DNA of 64,000 nt from Lentisphaerae bacterium WC36 (GTDB lineage: Bacteria > Verrucomicrobiota > Lentisphaeria > Victivallales > SZUA-371), in assembly GCA_020683205.1 (NCBI GenBank), contig CP085689.1, positions 1,240,001 to 1,304,000 on the forward strand, written 5' to 3'. Each line of letters begins with the position of its first letter. Position 1 is the first letter of the stretch. This document shows positions 52,816-62,064 of the stretch, in pieces. The notes beneath the pieces were generated by a model. That model saw only the letters and a program-made list of their open reading frames with translations. It had not been told where the DNA came from and did not search any database. The position numbers and the translations under genes are program-made.

Positions 52816-53784
52816 ATGAATAAAAAAATTAAAACTATAATAATAACTGGTCCTACAGCCAGTGGCAAAACTGCACTAGCTGTCGATTTAGCACGAAAAT
52901 TTGATGGTGAAATTATTAGTGCCGATTCTCGTCAAGTATACAAAGGTCTAGATCTTGGAACTGGCAAAGATTTAGCTGATTACGCTGCTGATGGAAATAA
53001 AAATGCTGTCCCGTATCACTTAATTGATAATGTAGAGCTTAATGAAGAGTATAACTTATTAAGATTTTGCAACGACTGTGCTAATGCAATTAAAGATATT
53101 GCAAATCGTGGTAAATTACCAATCATTTGCGGGGGAACTCCTTTATATATAAATGCAATTATTGATGGTTATAAATTGCCAGGTGCTCCTCCAGATGAAG
53201 AACAGCGTAAATTATTGCGTTCGAAAAGCTGTAAAGAATTAACTCAAATTTTAAAAGATCAGTATCCGGAAACTGCAAAAGATTTCAAAGACTGGTTAAA
53301 TGTTAATCGTCTGGCCCGCGCAATTGAAAAGAGTTCTGTTAAAGAAGAAAAAATTAAGCCAATTATTGATGATATTGAGTATATTATTATGGCGCCATTT
53401 TTTCATCGTAAAGTCATTCATCAGCGTATAGAACAGCGTCTTGATCAGCGTTTAGAGGAGGGGATGATAGAAGAGGTTCGAAATTTACATGATAATGGTG
53501 CGACATGGAAATGGTTGGATTTTTTAGGTCTTGAATATCGTTATGTTTCACAGTATTTACAACAGAAATGTACTAAAAAAGAGATGCGTGATCAATTATT
53601 AATAAAAATTCGTCAGTTCGCTAAGCGTCAAGATATTTGGTTTAGAAAAATGGAGCGCGAAAATAAACAAATCTATTGGTTGAAAAAGGCTGATATTAAT
53701 GAAGCCATTGCGCTTACAGAGTTATTTTTAGATCATAAAAGGCTACCTGAGCCAAAAATTAAAATTAAAGATATAAAATATTAA
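52816..53784 (+). CDS. miaA: tRNA dimethylallyltransferase
   Basis: 322 residues. Adds an isoprenyl group to A37 of tRNAs reading UNN codons. P-loop GPTASGKT (12-19), ADSRQVYKGLDLGTGK, HLIDNVELNEEYN, GGTPLYINAIIDGY and the C-terminal FAKRQDIWFRK, which matches the usual 'rRyAKRQ.TWfr'. Divergent from lpxC. Confidence 0.95.
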   Translation: MNKKIKTIIITGPTASGKTALAVDLARKFDGEIISADSRQVYKGLDLGTGKDLADYAADGNKNAVPYHLIDNVELNEEYNLLRFCNDCANAIKDIANRGKLPIICGGTPLYINAIIDGYKLPGAPPDEEQRKLLRSKSCKELTQILKDQYPETAKDFKDWLNVNRLARAIEKSSVKEEKIKPIIDDIEYIIMAPFFHRKVIHQRIEQRLDQRLEEGMIEEVRNLHDNGATWKWLDFLGLEYRYVSQYLQQKCTKKEMRDQLLIKIRQFAKRQDIWFRKMERENKQIYWLKKADINEAIALTELFLDHKRLPEPKIKIKDIKY

Positions 53785-53938
53785 TAATTAATTTAAATTA
53801 TTCTCTACAATAAAGATACTAGAATGATTTTATCTTTTTTTAAGTTAAAATTATTGATTAGGGATAAAATCAGACTATATTTGTAAGAAATTGATTTTTT
53901 TAAAATAAATAAATGTAAAATAAAATATAATTATAAAT

Positions 53939-55777
53939 ATGAAAAAAAGTATAAAAAATAATCTTGAAGAGCAAATTGTCATTTTTGATGGAGGTATTGG
54001 AACTGAAATTTATAAAAATAATTTCTTTGTAAATACTTCATTTGAAGGGTTGAATTTGTCTAATGCTAACGTAATTTGTGGTATTCACAAAGATTACTTA
54101 GATGCGGGAGCTGAAGTAATTACGACTAATAGTTATGGCGCAAATTTCTTGAAATTATCAAAATTCGGTCTTGGGGATAAGGTTAAAGAAATAAATGCTG
54201 CTGCTGTAGCCTTAGCCAAACAGGCAATTGAAGAATGTGATATAGATGAGAAAGAAATTTACATAGCTGGGTCAGTAGGCCCTATTAAGGATCATAGTGT
54301 TGCTACAGCATCAGAAGATGATTGTCAAAGATATCTATTAGAACAAGTTAATTACTTGGCAGAAGCTGGAGCTGATTTCATTATTTTTGAATCTTTAAGT
54401 AGTTTAGAAGATATTGAACGAGCAATTGTAGTTGGGAATCAAGCAAAAATAGATTATGTTTTAAGTTTTTCATTAGATCGTAATGCTGAAACGGCTCGTG
54501 GTGAAAGTTTTGACTATGTTTTAAAAATTATTAATGATTTAAATAGTAAAACTATTGCGATTGGTTTAAATTGTGGCAATGGAGCTGAGTCAACATTGGC
54601 AACATTAGAAAATATTGTTAACAAAGTTTCACTGCCTTTGATTGTACAACCAAATGCTGGTACACCAAAAAATATAGATGATCGCTTAATTTATATGACT
54701 AATCCAGAGTATTTAACGACATATGCCGTTCGCTATGTTTCTTTAGGAGCTCATGGTATTGGAGGTTGTTGCGGGACAAGCCCTGACCATATTGCTGATA
54801 TTACTCGAAGCGTGAAGCCATTAGCAAAAAGTCAGGCAAATAAAAAAATTAGCGAAGCTTTTAAAGTAGAGGAAGAATTATTGCCAGAAATTTCTCTGCA
54901 AGAACGTTCAAAGTTGGGTGCTAAATTAGCAACAGGGCAGTGGATAAAATCAATTGAAATTACTCCTCCTCGTGGCTTTGATTTAGGAGATACTATTGAG
55001 AAAGCTCGTAAATGTGCTGAAGCTGGAATTGATGTAATTAATATTCCAGACGGTCCACGAGCAAGTTCAAGAATTTCACCAATTATAACAGCGATTGATA
55101 TTTATGAACAAGCTGGCATTGAACCAGTTCTGCACTTTTGTTGCCGTGATAAAAATTTAATTAGTATGCAAGCCGATTTATTAGGTTGTGCTGCAAAAGA
55201 TATCAATAATATTTTATTTGTTACTGGTGATCCTCCAAAATTAGGAGATTATCCGTTTGCATCAGCTGTTTTTGATGTTGATTCGATTGGTATTTTAAAA
55301 ATTAAAGAAAATATGAATCGTGGGGTTGATTTTGGCGGAAAAAAAATCAATGCTCAAACTAAATTAGTTGCTGGTGTTGGTGCTGATCCAAATGCTTTAG
55401 ATATGGAGCGAGAACTACGGCGTACCCGTGAAAAAGCTGCTGCTGGTGCTGAATTTATTATCACTCAACCAGTATTTTCAGTTGAGCCTTTAATTGAATT
55501 TATTGAACATATTAAAGATTTAAATATTCCTGTCATTGCCGGAATTTGGCCATTAGCGAGTTATCGTAATGCAGAATTTATGAAAAATGAGGTACCAGGG
55601 GTATTCGTGCCAGATGAAATTATGAAGCGCATGGCTTCCGTTGAAACACGTGAGGAACAGCGTGAAATGGGTATAAAAATTGCTCGCGAATGTGTTGATG
55701 CTATTAGAGATTATGTTCAGGGAATTCAAGTTAGCGCTCCATTTGGAAATATTGATACTGCACTAAGAGTATTTTAA
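53939..55777 (+). CDS. Bifunctional homocysteine S-methyltransferase / methylenetetrahydrofolate reductase
   Basis: 612 residues. N-terminal zinc-dependent methyltransferase (1-~295): DGGIGTEIY, TNSYGANFLKL, zinc ligands C212 (GLNCGNG) and C277/C278 (GGCCGTSPDH). C-terminal MTHFR TIM barrel (~330-612): SIEITPPRGFD, INIPDGPRAS, HFCCRDKN, NILFVTGDPPKLGDYP and EFIITQPVF. Same layout as Bacillus YitJ. Makes methionine and 5-methyl-THF. Cytoplasmic, monocistronic or with the next gene. Confidence 0.93.
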   Translation: MKKSIKNNLEEQIVIFDGGIGTEIYKNNFFVNTSFEGLNLSNANVICGIHKDYLDAGAEVITTNSYGANFLKLSKFGLGDKVKEINAAAVALAKQAIEECDIDEKEIYIAGSVGPIKDHSVATASEDDCQRYLLEQVNYLAEAGADFIIFESLSSLEDIERAIVVGNQAKIDYVLSFSLDRNAETARGESFDYVLKIINDLNSKTIAIGLNCGNGAESTLATLENIVNKVSLPLIVQPNAGTPKNIDDRLIYMTNPEYLTTYAVRYVSLGAHGIGGCCGTSPDHIADITRSVKPLAKSQANKKISEAFKVEEELLPEISLQERSKLGAKLATGQWIKSIEITPPRGFDLGDTIEKARKCAEAGIDVINIPDGPRASSRISPIITAIDIYEQAGIEPVLHFCCRDKNLISMQADLLGCAAKDINNILFVTGDPPKLGDYPFASAVFDVDSIGILKIKENMNRGVDFGGKKINAQTKLVAGVGADPNALDMERELRRTREKAAAGAEFIITQPVFSVEPLIEFIEHIKDLNIPVIAGIWPLASYRNAEFMKNEVPGVFVPDEIMKRMASVETREEQREMGIKIARECVDAIRDYVQGIQVSAPFGNIDTALRVF

Positions 55778-55802
55778 TATTACTCTGAGGAAAAATTAAG
55801 CA

Positions 55803-56694
55803 GTGAAAAAGAGAAGAAAAGCTAGATTATTGTTATTTTTTAAGAACTTAAGGTATTTGTTTAAATATAATTTGAAGTCGATGAACAAAACTATTGATAC
55901 AACTTTTGATAAATATAGTTGCTTAAGAAATGTTCAAAAAATGCATAATAAAATCACCATTTTAGATTATGATGAGGCCATTGATTATTTAATTAAAGAA
56001 AAAATCTCGTTAGCGAGAATAGGTGATGGCGAGTTTAAATTGATGCAAGGCGGAAGCCTAAAATTTCAGAAATATGATAAACTTTTGGCAGAGAGATTAA
56101 ATAATATTATGACATCAGAAATTTCGGGATTGGCCGTTGGCATTAATCGCATTTATTTTGATTTCACTGTTGAAAACTTAACTAACTATATGCAATCGTT
56201 TGTACAAAGTTATGTAAATAGGCATTATGAAAATTGGGTGAAATTTTTGACTGAATCTGACAGGAAATTATTTTTGCCGTCTGAATTCACTTTTTTGTAT
56301 CAAATTTTAGAACATTATAAATTTGAGAATTATTTCAAAAAAAATTCAAAAGTTATGGAAAAATCGTGATATTTCAATAATTTGTGGAGAGGGAATTTTT
56401 GATAATATTGAAGTTAATATTTTTGATTGTGCGAGTTCAATAGATTACCAATATGCTCCAAATCATAATGCTTTTAAGGATTATGATAAAATTCTTAATC
56501 AGGCCTTAACTATTGACAAAAACCGTTTAATTATAATAATTTTAGGTCCAACAGCTAGTGTTTTGGCGTGTGATTTAACTGTTCAAGGTTATCAAGCTTT
56601 GGATTTAGGACACATTGCAAAGGATTATAATTCTTTTGTTTTAAATAGTAATAAAGATAAAAAAGAGCTTAAAAAATTTTTTGCTCCTGATTAA
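55803..56694 (+). pseudogene. GT-D (DUF1792) glycosyltransferase, frameshifted at an A-run
   Basis: Frame 1 (55803-56369) carries the N-terminal part: ISLARIGDGEFKLMQGG, where DGE is the DxE-type metal/sugar-nucleotide motif of GT-D enzymes. Frame 2 (read from about 56323 to 56694) carries the C-terminal part: WKNRDISIICGEGIFD, VNIFDCASSID, APNHNAFKDYD, IILGPTASVLACDL and GYQALDLGHI, in family order. The join is an A8 run at 56337-56344; seven A would restore a single ~296-residue protein. The activity is glucosyl transfer to a protein-linked or surface glycan in relatives. GTG start with weak GAGG upstream. Confidence 0.8.
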
Positions 56695-56969
56695 ATTTAT
56701 TAAATAATAATTTTTATATATTTGTTAAACATATACAATATGAATCGTTTAGGTCAATTAGTTGACAGTTTTTACCATTTAAGGTATAGTGTTAGGTACA
56801 TCATTGTAATATTATAAAATTTAAATAGCAAAACCTAGCGAATTCATTTAAGTGCTATTTGACATAGAAATTTGAAATTCCATTTTTAAAGTTGTTTGTT
56901 TTTGAATCAGTAAAAATTCTAAATTGATTCTAGATGTAAAATTTTTAAAATCTAGACAATGGAGAACTT

Positions 56970-57662
56970 ATGTATAATGATATAGTAGATATTTATGCGG
57001 AACTTTTTCCAATAAATATGGATTTCATCAATTTAATCGAAGAGAATATCAAACCGAATTCTTCAATTTTAGATATTTCCTGTGGTCCAGGACACTACGT
57101 GAATTTATTAAGTGAAGATTATCAAATGATGGGGATAGATCCTGCTCAAAAAATGATTGATGAAGCCAGAAAAAATTATAATGGAGAATTTGAATTATTT
57201 TCATTTGAAGAGATAAGTTATATTATGAAAAGTTTTGATGCGGCATATTGCATTGGAAATAGTATTTCTTATTTAGAAAATTCTCAACTTGATATATTTT
57301 TTAATGAACTTCATCACTTAATAAATAGTTCGGGATATTTTATTTTGCAAGTTGTAAATTGGGATATTTATATGAACACAAATAAGTTTGAATTTCCAAT
57401 TAAGCTTTTGCAGAATGGTGAAAAATTTATTCGTGAATATGAAAAAATTGATGATCATAAAGTTGCATTTCACACAAAATTAACTGATGGGCAATTTACT
57501 CAAGAATGGCGTGCGACAATGTACCCAAAAACATCTGAAATATTAGTTGAAGCATTAGTACGTAATGGTTTTAAGATTAATAAAATTTTTGGAAATTTTA
57601 ATAAAAAACCTTATATAGCTGATGAAAGTCAGGCGATTGTAATTGTTGCACAACGTCGTTAG
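56970..57662 (+). CDS. Class I SAM-dependent methyltransferase
   Basis: 230 residues. Motif I SILDISCGPGHYVNLL (~32-47), motif II MMGIDPAQKMIDEARKN, motif IV FDAAYCIGNSISYL. C-terminal beta strands complete the fold (EWRATMYPKTSEILVEALV, then an IVIVAQRR end). Substrate unknown. GGAG ribosome binding site. Terminator immediately downstream. Confidence 0.85.
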   Translation: MYNDIVDIYAELFPINMDFINLIEENIKPNSSILDISCGPGHYVNLLSEDYQMMGIDPAQKMIDEARKNYNGEFELFSFEEISYIMKSFDAAYCIGNSISYLENSQLDIFFNELHHLINSSGYFILQVVNWDIYMNTNKFEFPIKLLQNGEKFIREYEKIDDHKVAFHTKLTDGQFTQEWRATMYPKTSEILVEALVRNGFKINKIFGNFNKKPYIADESQAIVIVAQRR

Positions 57663-57686
57663 GCTAATATGATTATAAGATTTTAA

Positions 57687-57732
57687 AGGACATTTTAAAC
57701 GAATATCAAATTCGAATAAAATGTCTTTTTTT
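57687..57732 (+). terminator. Terminator after the methyltransferase gene
   Basis: GACATTTTA...TAAAATGTC with inner CGAAT/ATTCG stem, then seven T. Confidence 0.88.
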
Positions 57733-57909
57733 ATTTTACTTAAATAATTTGTACAAAAATATCTTCGAAATACTCTTTATTAATAAATTTTTTTTAATAT
57801 CTTTATGTTTTAAATGTATTAATTGCAGGAATATGTATTTATATTTATTCTTGATGTATGATAGTATATTTTTACCATTAAATCATTTTATAGATTTCAA
57901 AAAGGAGCG

Positions 57910-58119
57910 ATGGTGAAAAAAAATTCAGTTAAAGTTTTAATAGTATTGTTGTTAGGATTTTGTACAGTTTTTATTATAAATGGGAAAGTTGAAAAAGAAA
58001 ACGAAGCTGTTACAAGTAAAGTTAAAAAGAAAGTTATCCCTTTAGGGCGTTATGAAAATGTTACTTCAGAAGAAGAGGATAAGAATAATTTGTCAAAGTT
58101 GGTTTCTTTGTTAAATTAG
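57910..58119 (+). CDS. Small exported or membrane-anchored protein, unknown
   Basis: 69 residues; AAAGGAG before ATG 57910. One N-terminal hydrophobic helix (VLIVLLLGFCTVFIING), then a Lys/Glu-rich tail. Nine bases before the next ORF, so the two may be one transcription unit. No family recognised. Confidence 0.5.
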   Translation: MVKKNSVKVLIVLLLGFCTVFIINGKVEKENEAVTSKVKKKVIPLGRYENVTSEEEDKNNLSKLVSLLN

Positions 58120-58128
58120 GCTGACTCG

Positions 58129-58548
58129 ATGTATATTTATCATTTTAAATATCCTCGCTTAGGGGATTATAATGATAATGTTGTAAATGATGAAAGAATT
58201 AATAAGGACATTGTTAACGCGACAATTAAATTTGGACAAAAAGAAACTAGAAAAGTTATAAAATTATTTTCGAAGTTAGATAGTTATAATACTTTAGAAT
58301 TTCTGCATTGTTATTTTTTCTATTTTGGAGCAGAATTTTACAAAAATAATAAACATTTAGTAACTTTTCAATATAGTGTACTCGGGAAGCAAATTATTTT
58401 TTATAGCAAAGATTTTATTTTCAGTGGAGTTTTGTCTGATGACATAAATACTTCTATGCTAATTAAATATCATAACTGGCTTGAAACTTATAAGGGCAAA
58501 TTATATGTAGGTAAAAATAATTATGTAGATACTACAATTAAAAAATAA
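58129..58548 (+). CDS. Unknown small protein
   Basis: 139 residues, soluble, aromatic-rich (LEFLHCYFFYFGAEFY in outline), alpha/beta. Weak ribosome binding site. Pairs with the preceding 69-aa gene by position only. No family recognised. Confidence 0.5.
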   Translation: MYIYHFKYPRLGDYNDNVVNDERINKDIVNATIKFGQKETRKVIKLFSKLDSYNTLEFLHCYFFYFGAEFYKNNKHLVTFQYSVLGKQIIFYSKDFIFSGVLSDDINTSMLIKYHNWLETYKGKLYVGKNNYVDTTIKK

Positions 58549-58677
58549 GAATTTATGCTGAGGTTTTATTTTATGACCCGATTAATTTAGATAAATTCAT
58601 TATAAAGTGTTAGCAATTATCAAGATTTAAGCTATTTTATTCTGTCTTTAAAAATTAAAAATAACTTAAAACTACTT

Positions 58678-59730
58678 ATGTGTATAAAAATTTACGATGA
58701 TAATGCCATTATTATGGCTCCTTTGGCTGGTTATACAGACTTACCTTACCGTCATGCTTTGCGCCGTCATGGATTTAAATATTGCTTCACTGAAATGGTT
58801 GACGCAGGTAGCGTTGCATATGGAAATGAACGTGGGCTTAGATATTTGGAACGTGCTGCTGATGAACCGTGGCTAGGTGTGCAGTTAGTTGGTAGTGACC
58901 ATGAGCGTATGCGACGAGCCATTGATGTCTTGAACCGTTATAATTTTGATGCTATGGACTTTAATTTAGGCTGCCCTGTGCCAAAGGTTGCTAAAAAAGG
59001 GGCGGGAGCTATTTTAGGTCGTAATGTTGAAGCGGCAACTGCTGCATTTGAAATTGTTCATAAATATAGCAATAAGCCAGTTACCGCAAAAATTCGCATT
59101 ATTAACGAAGAAGACCCAACTGAAACAATTCGTTTAGTTAAGAATTTGGCTGAAGTTGGAGCTAATGCAGTGACAATTCATGGAAGAGTGATGAAAAAAT
59201 ATTACTCTGGGGATGTTTTTGTTGAAATTATTAAAGCATGCAATGAAGCAGTTGATATTCCAATTATTGCCAATGGTGGTGTAATGAATTATCAGCAAGC
59301 GCAGTGGCTTCGAGAACAGACTAATTGTGATAAAATTATGGTAGCTCGCGGTGCGATGGGAAATCCGTGGCTATATGAAGAAATTATGGCTAGCCGTGTA
59401 AACAAGCGGTTTTTTAATAGTGAACTAGAGTTTAAAGATTCATTCAAATATCCTACAGCTCAAGAAGTTGCCGATGAAATGAAAACACACGTTTATGAAA
59501 TGGCTAAATATTATGGTGAAGACCGTGGACTAATTTTAAGCCGTAAAATTGTGCTTGATTATTTCCGTGGTCGTGGTTTTAATCGTGAAATTAAAAGCAA
59601 TGTCTCAACAATGAAAACGTTACAAGAATTTGATGAAATTTATTGCGAAATGAGTAAAGGACCAACTCCACGTTACTGGCAGTGGCGCGAAACAAAGGAC
59701 GCACAAGATCGCTTAATGTGTCAATCGTAG
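58678..59730 (+). CDS. tRNA-dihydrouridine synthase (DusB-like)
   Basis: 350 residues. FMN-dependent reduction of uridine in tRNA. MAPLAGYTDLPYR at the start, TEMVDAGSV, QLVGSD, FNLGCPVPKVAKKGAGA with catalytic C99, VTAKIR, AVTIHGR, IPIIANGGV and MVARGAMGNPWLYEEI. Length and motifs fit the DusB branch. No clear terminator follows. Confidence 0.92.
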   Translation: MCIKIYDDNAIIMAPLAGYTDLPYRHALRRHGFKYCFTEMVDAGSVAYGNERGLRYLERAADEPWLGVQLVGSDHERMRRAIDVLNRYNFDAMDFNLGCPVPKVAKKGAGAILGRNVEAATAAFEIVHKYSNKPVTAKIRIINEEDPTETIRLVKNLAEVGANAVTIHGRVMKKYYSGDVFVEIIKACNEAVDIPIIANGGVMNYQQAQWLREQTNCDKIMVARGAMGNPWLYEEIMASRVNKRFFNSELEFKDSFKYPTAQEVADEMKTHVYEMAKYYGEDRGLILSRKIVLDYFRGRGFNREIKSNVSTMKTLQEFDEIYCEMSKGPTPRYWQWRETKDAQDRLMCQS

Positions 59731-60200
59731 ATTTTTAGTAATGGATTAAAATATTGTAGACTATGATATAATTGGAAAGACATTATTGTAAAAGCCGTGT
59801 AGGGACGCAGTTTAATAAGTTCTATTGAACTCAAAAACAAGAAATCTACTGAATTTATTCTTTATTTATTAACGAAGGTTTGACTATTTGTGGAAACGAG
59901 AGCTAAAAATATTAGAAATTTTAAATTTCATCGTTGAGGTACTTGTGAATAACTTTGTATATTAAAATTGAAATTATTATCGGTGTTGTAATCCAAGTCC
60001 TACAGAATTGTTTATGAGAAGTTTTAATGGAACGAATCGAAACAATATAATTAAATATTAAAACAAAAGTAAACAGCAATATCCTATAATATACTAATTT
60101 TTTTTACCGTAATTTGTCAAAAGCTAAATTAATCTGAATGTTTAAAAAAATTAGATTCAAGACAATTAAACTTGAAAATATTTTAAGTTGTTGTTATTGA
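59731..60200. other. Intergenic region with an orphan extended -10 promoter
   Basis: 470 bases with no credible ORF. TG-A-TATAAT at 59764-59772 is a strong extended -10 element reading rightward with nothing coding for ~430 bases, so a small RNA could begin near 59780. The following ~100 bases have a relatively GC-rich start (GCCGTGTAGGGACGCAG). I do not recognise a known RNA family. Confidence 0.4.
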
Positions 60201-60792
60201 ATGAGTAATAAATATATAAAACGGTCGAAAATTTCTGATGCGAAGTTTCTTGAGATTTTGAAGTATTTTCTCTACGATATTGAAGGATCAAAAATTGCAG
60301 AATTAACGAACCTAAGTAGCAGCAGTTAAAGGCTTTTCTATTAAGAATTGTTGTGATTTGCGAGCAAGAAAGCATTTTTACTGATGGTAGCGTTGAGCTT
60401 GATGAAAGCTACTTTGGAGCTCGTCGTATACGTGGCGTTCGAGGGCGTGGATCACGAGGGAAAAGTATTGTCTGGTGGCAAGGTGTATACTCAACAAGTC
60501 GATAACTGTTCGCGCCAGCAACTTTATCCAATAATAAGCAACAAAATAGTCAAAAATGCAACAATTTAGACTGATTCTTTCAGAACTTACGACGGATTGG
60601 TTGACTTTGGCTATTGAAGGCACTATCGTGTTAAACACGGCGAAAATGAATTTGCCGATGGACACAATCATATCAACGGAATTGAAAACTTTTGGAGACA
60701 TTGCCAAAACTAGGCTTGCTCGTTTTAAAGGTATTTCCAAAAACACGTTCTATTTGCACTTAAAAGAATGTGAATTCAGATTCAATATATAG
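60201..60792 (+). pseudogene. Decayed IS1595/ISXO2-type transposase
   Basis: Translating all plus frames reassembles a DDE transposase across stops and frameshifts. 60201: MSNKYIKRSKISDAKFLEIL in outline, to ELTNLSS-stop. ~60340: LRIVVICEQESIFTDGSVEL then DESYFGARRIRGVRGRGSRG. ~60565: TDSFRTYDGLVDFGY-stop-RHYRVKHGENEF, HNHINGIENFWRHCQN. Final part: RFKGISKNTFYLHLKECEFR. The DESYFG, TDsf.aYdgL and HiNgiEnFW motifs are the IS1595 family catalytic landmarks. No terminal inverted repeats identified. Clearly non-functional. Confidence 0.85.
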
Positions 60793-60863
60793 GCATAAAA
60801 ATATCTATAAATTTCTTCTGAAAAATTTTAGAAATAAGCTGCTTAAGCTGTCATGAACCTAAT

Positions 60864-61361
60864 TTATTTTTGAAGGCAATCAGTTTCTTTTGGTAAATAT
60901 GATGAAATGTTCACTAAGAACTGAAAAAGCATAATCACAATAGCAGCCCAAAGTATAGTCATCTTTGTAGAGTCGCCGCCATATCCTGAAATGATTGTTT
61001 TAGTTAGACCACTATCAATACTTTCTACACGAGTTGCTGTTGAATGATATACTAGCGGTAACAGTAAAAGTAAATATGAAAATTTTCCTAGTAATTTATT
61101 TGTAATTGGAATTTTTATTCCTTTTGCTAGTATCTTTCGCAACGTCTCATATGTTGAAAATAGTAAAATTACTGCTAAAATTATACTTGCCCCAAGCCCG
61201 AATCCACTATAAGATATATTTGTGCTACTGGTTAATGCCATTTTTGAATCATGGACTTCAACAGAATAATGCCAATTAATGCTTATTAAAAATATGCAGT
61301 AAGCTAATAGTATAAAAAATTCTTTCCATCTGTATTTACTCATAAATAATATCTCCTTCAA
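60864..61361 (-). CDS. Four-helix membrane protein, paralogue 1
   Basis: 165 residues, about four membrane helices (FFILLAYCIFLISIN; ASIILAVILLFSTY; KFSYLLLLLPLVYH; ILWAAIVIMLFQFLV). It shares GKFSYLLLLLPL and the AIVIMLFQF.. C-terminal helix with its neighbour, so the two arose by tandem duplication. Function unknown. Confidence 0.65.
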   Translation of the reverse strand: MKEILFMSKYRWKEFFILLAYCIFLISINWHYSVEVHDSKMALTSSTNISYSGFGLGASIILAVILLFSTYETLRKILAKGIKIPITNKLLGKFSYLLLLLPLVYHSTATRVESIDSGLTKTIISGYGGDSTKMTILWAAIVIMLFQFLVNISSYLPKETDCLQK

Positions 61362-61374
61362 ATGTTTAAGTAGA

Positions 61375-61872
61375 TTAAGTTAATTTTGTATTTAATAAAT
61401 AATGAGGAATGTTTATTTTTTCACGAGTATCATAGCTTTTAAGATTTTGTAAGTACTGAAAAAGCATTATTGAAATAGCAGCAAATAAAAAAGTTTTTCC
61501 TGAAACATCTTCCATGCCATAGCTAAAAATAACTTCTTTGTTATATTTGCTGTCAATAGCTATGACACTACGATAAGGAACAATTAATCCCAAAGGAAGT
61601 AAAAGAAATAAATAGCTGAATTGACCTCTCAAATTAACATTTTTGGATACTCTAACTCGATTATCTAGTAATTCACGAAAAGTTTTATATATTTTCAAAC
61701 TTAAAACAATAGTTGTAATAATTGCAATTAACATTGCTAGAGGAGCTAATCCTAAAGAATAACTACTTAGTTTTCTATTATTGAAATCTATTATATTTAC
61801 CCTATAATTAAAATTTAAACACCATAATATAATAGTGTAAAAAATAATTGTTTTATGATTTTTTGCATTCAT
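61375..61872 (-). CDS. Four-helix membrane protein, paralogue 2
   Basis: 165 residues, same topology and landmarks (GQFSYLFLLLPLGL; AAISIMLFQYLQNL) as the downstream gene, 13 bases away. Co-transcribed. Each has a soluble loop before the third helix (KIYKTFRELLDNRVRVSKNV here). Function unknown. Confidence 0.65.
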   Translation of the reverse strand: MNAKNHKTIIFYTIILWCLNFNYRVNIIDFNNRKLSSYSLGLAPLAMLIAIITTIVLSLKIYKTFRELLDNRVRVSKNVNLRGQFSYLFLLLPLGLIVPYRSVIAIDSKYNKEVIFSYGMEDVSGKTFLFAAISIMLFQYLQNLKSYDTREKINIPHYLLNTKLT

Positions 61873-62064
61873 TATCTTGTTTTTATTTCTCCTTGTAAGT
61901 TATTGTTTTAAACTACTTTATCTAATGAATATTTTCAAGTTGTTTAAATTAAAAATATCTCAATTTGTAAATAAATTCATTTTCTTTCTAATTTTTTTAG
62001 TGTAGATCCGTCTTATCTAATATCGAGTTCTTATTTGTAACAAACTAATAAAAGGAGACATATA

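Noticed and set aside
53785-53938. SAM or other methionine-related riboswitch upstream of the homocysteine methyltransferase gene
   Set aside because: The leader is ~150 bases of AT-rich sequence without the conserved GC-rich helices of known SAM riboswitches.
60378-60746. 122-codon minus-strand frame in the IS region
   Set aside because: Antisense to the reassembled IS1595 transposase fragments, whose motifs are clear on the plus strand.
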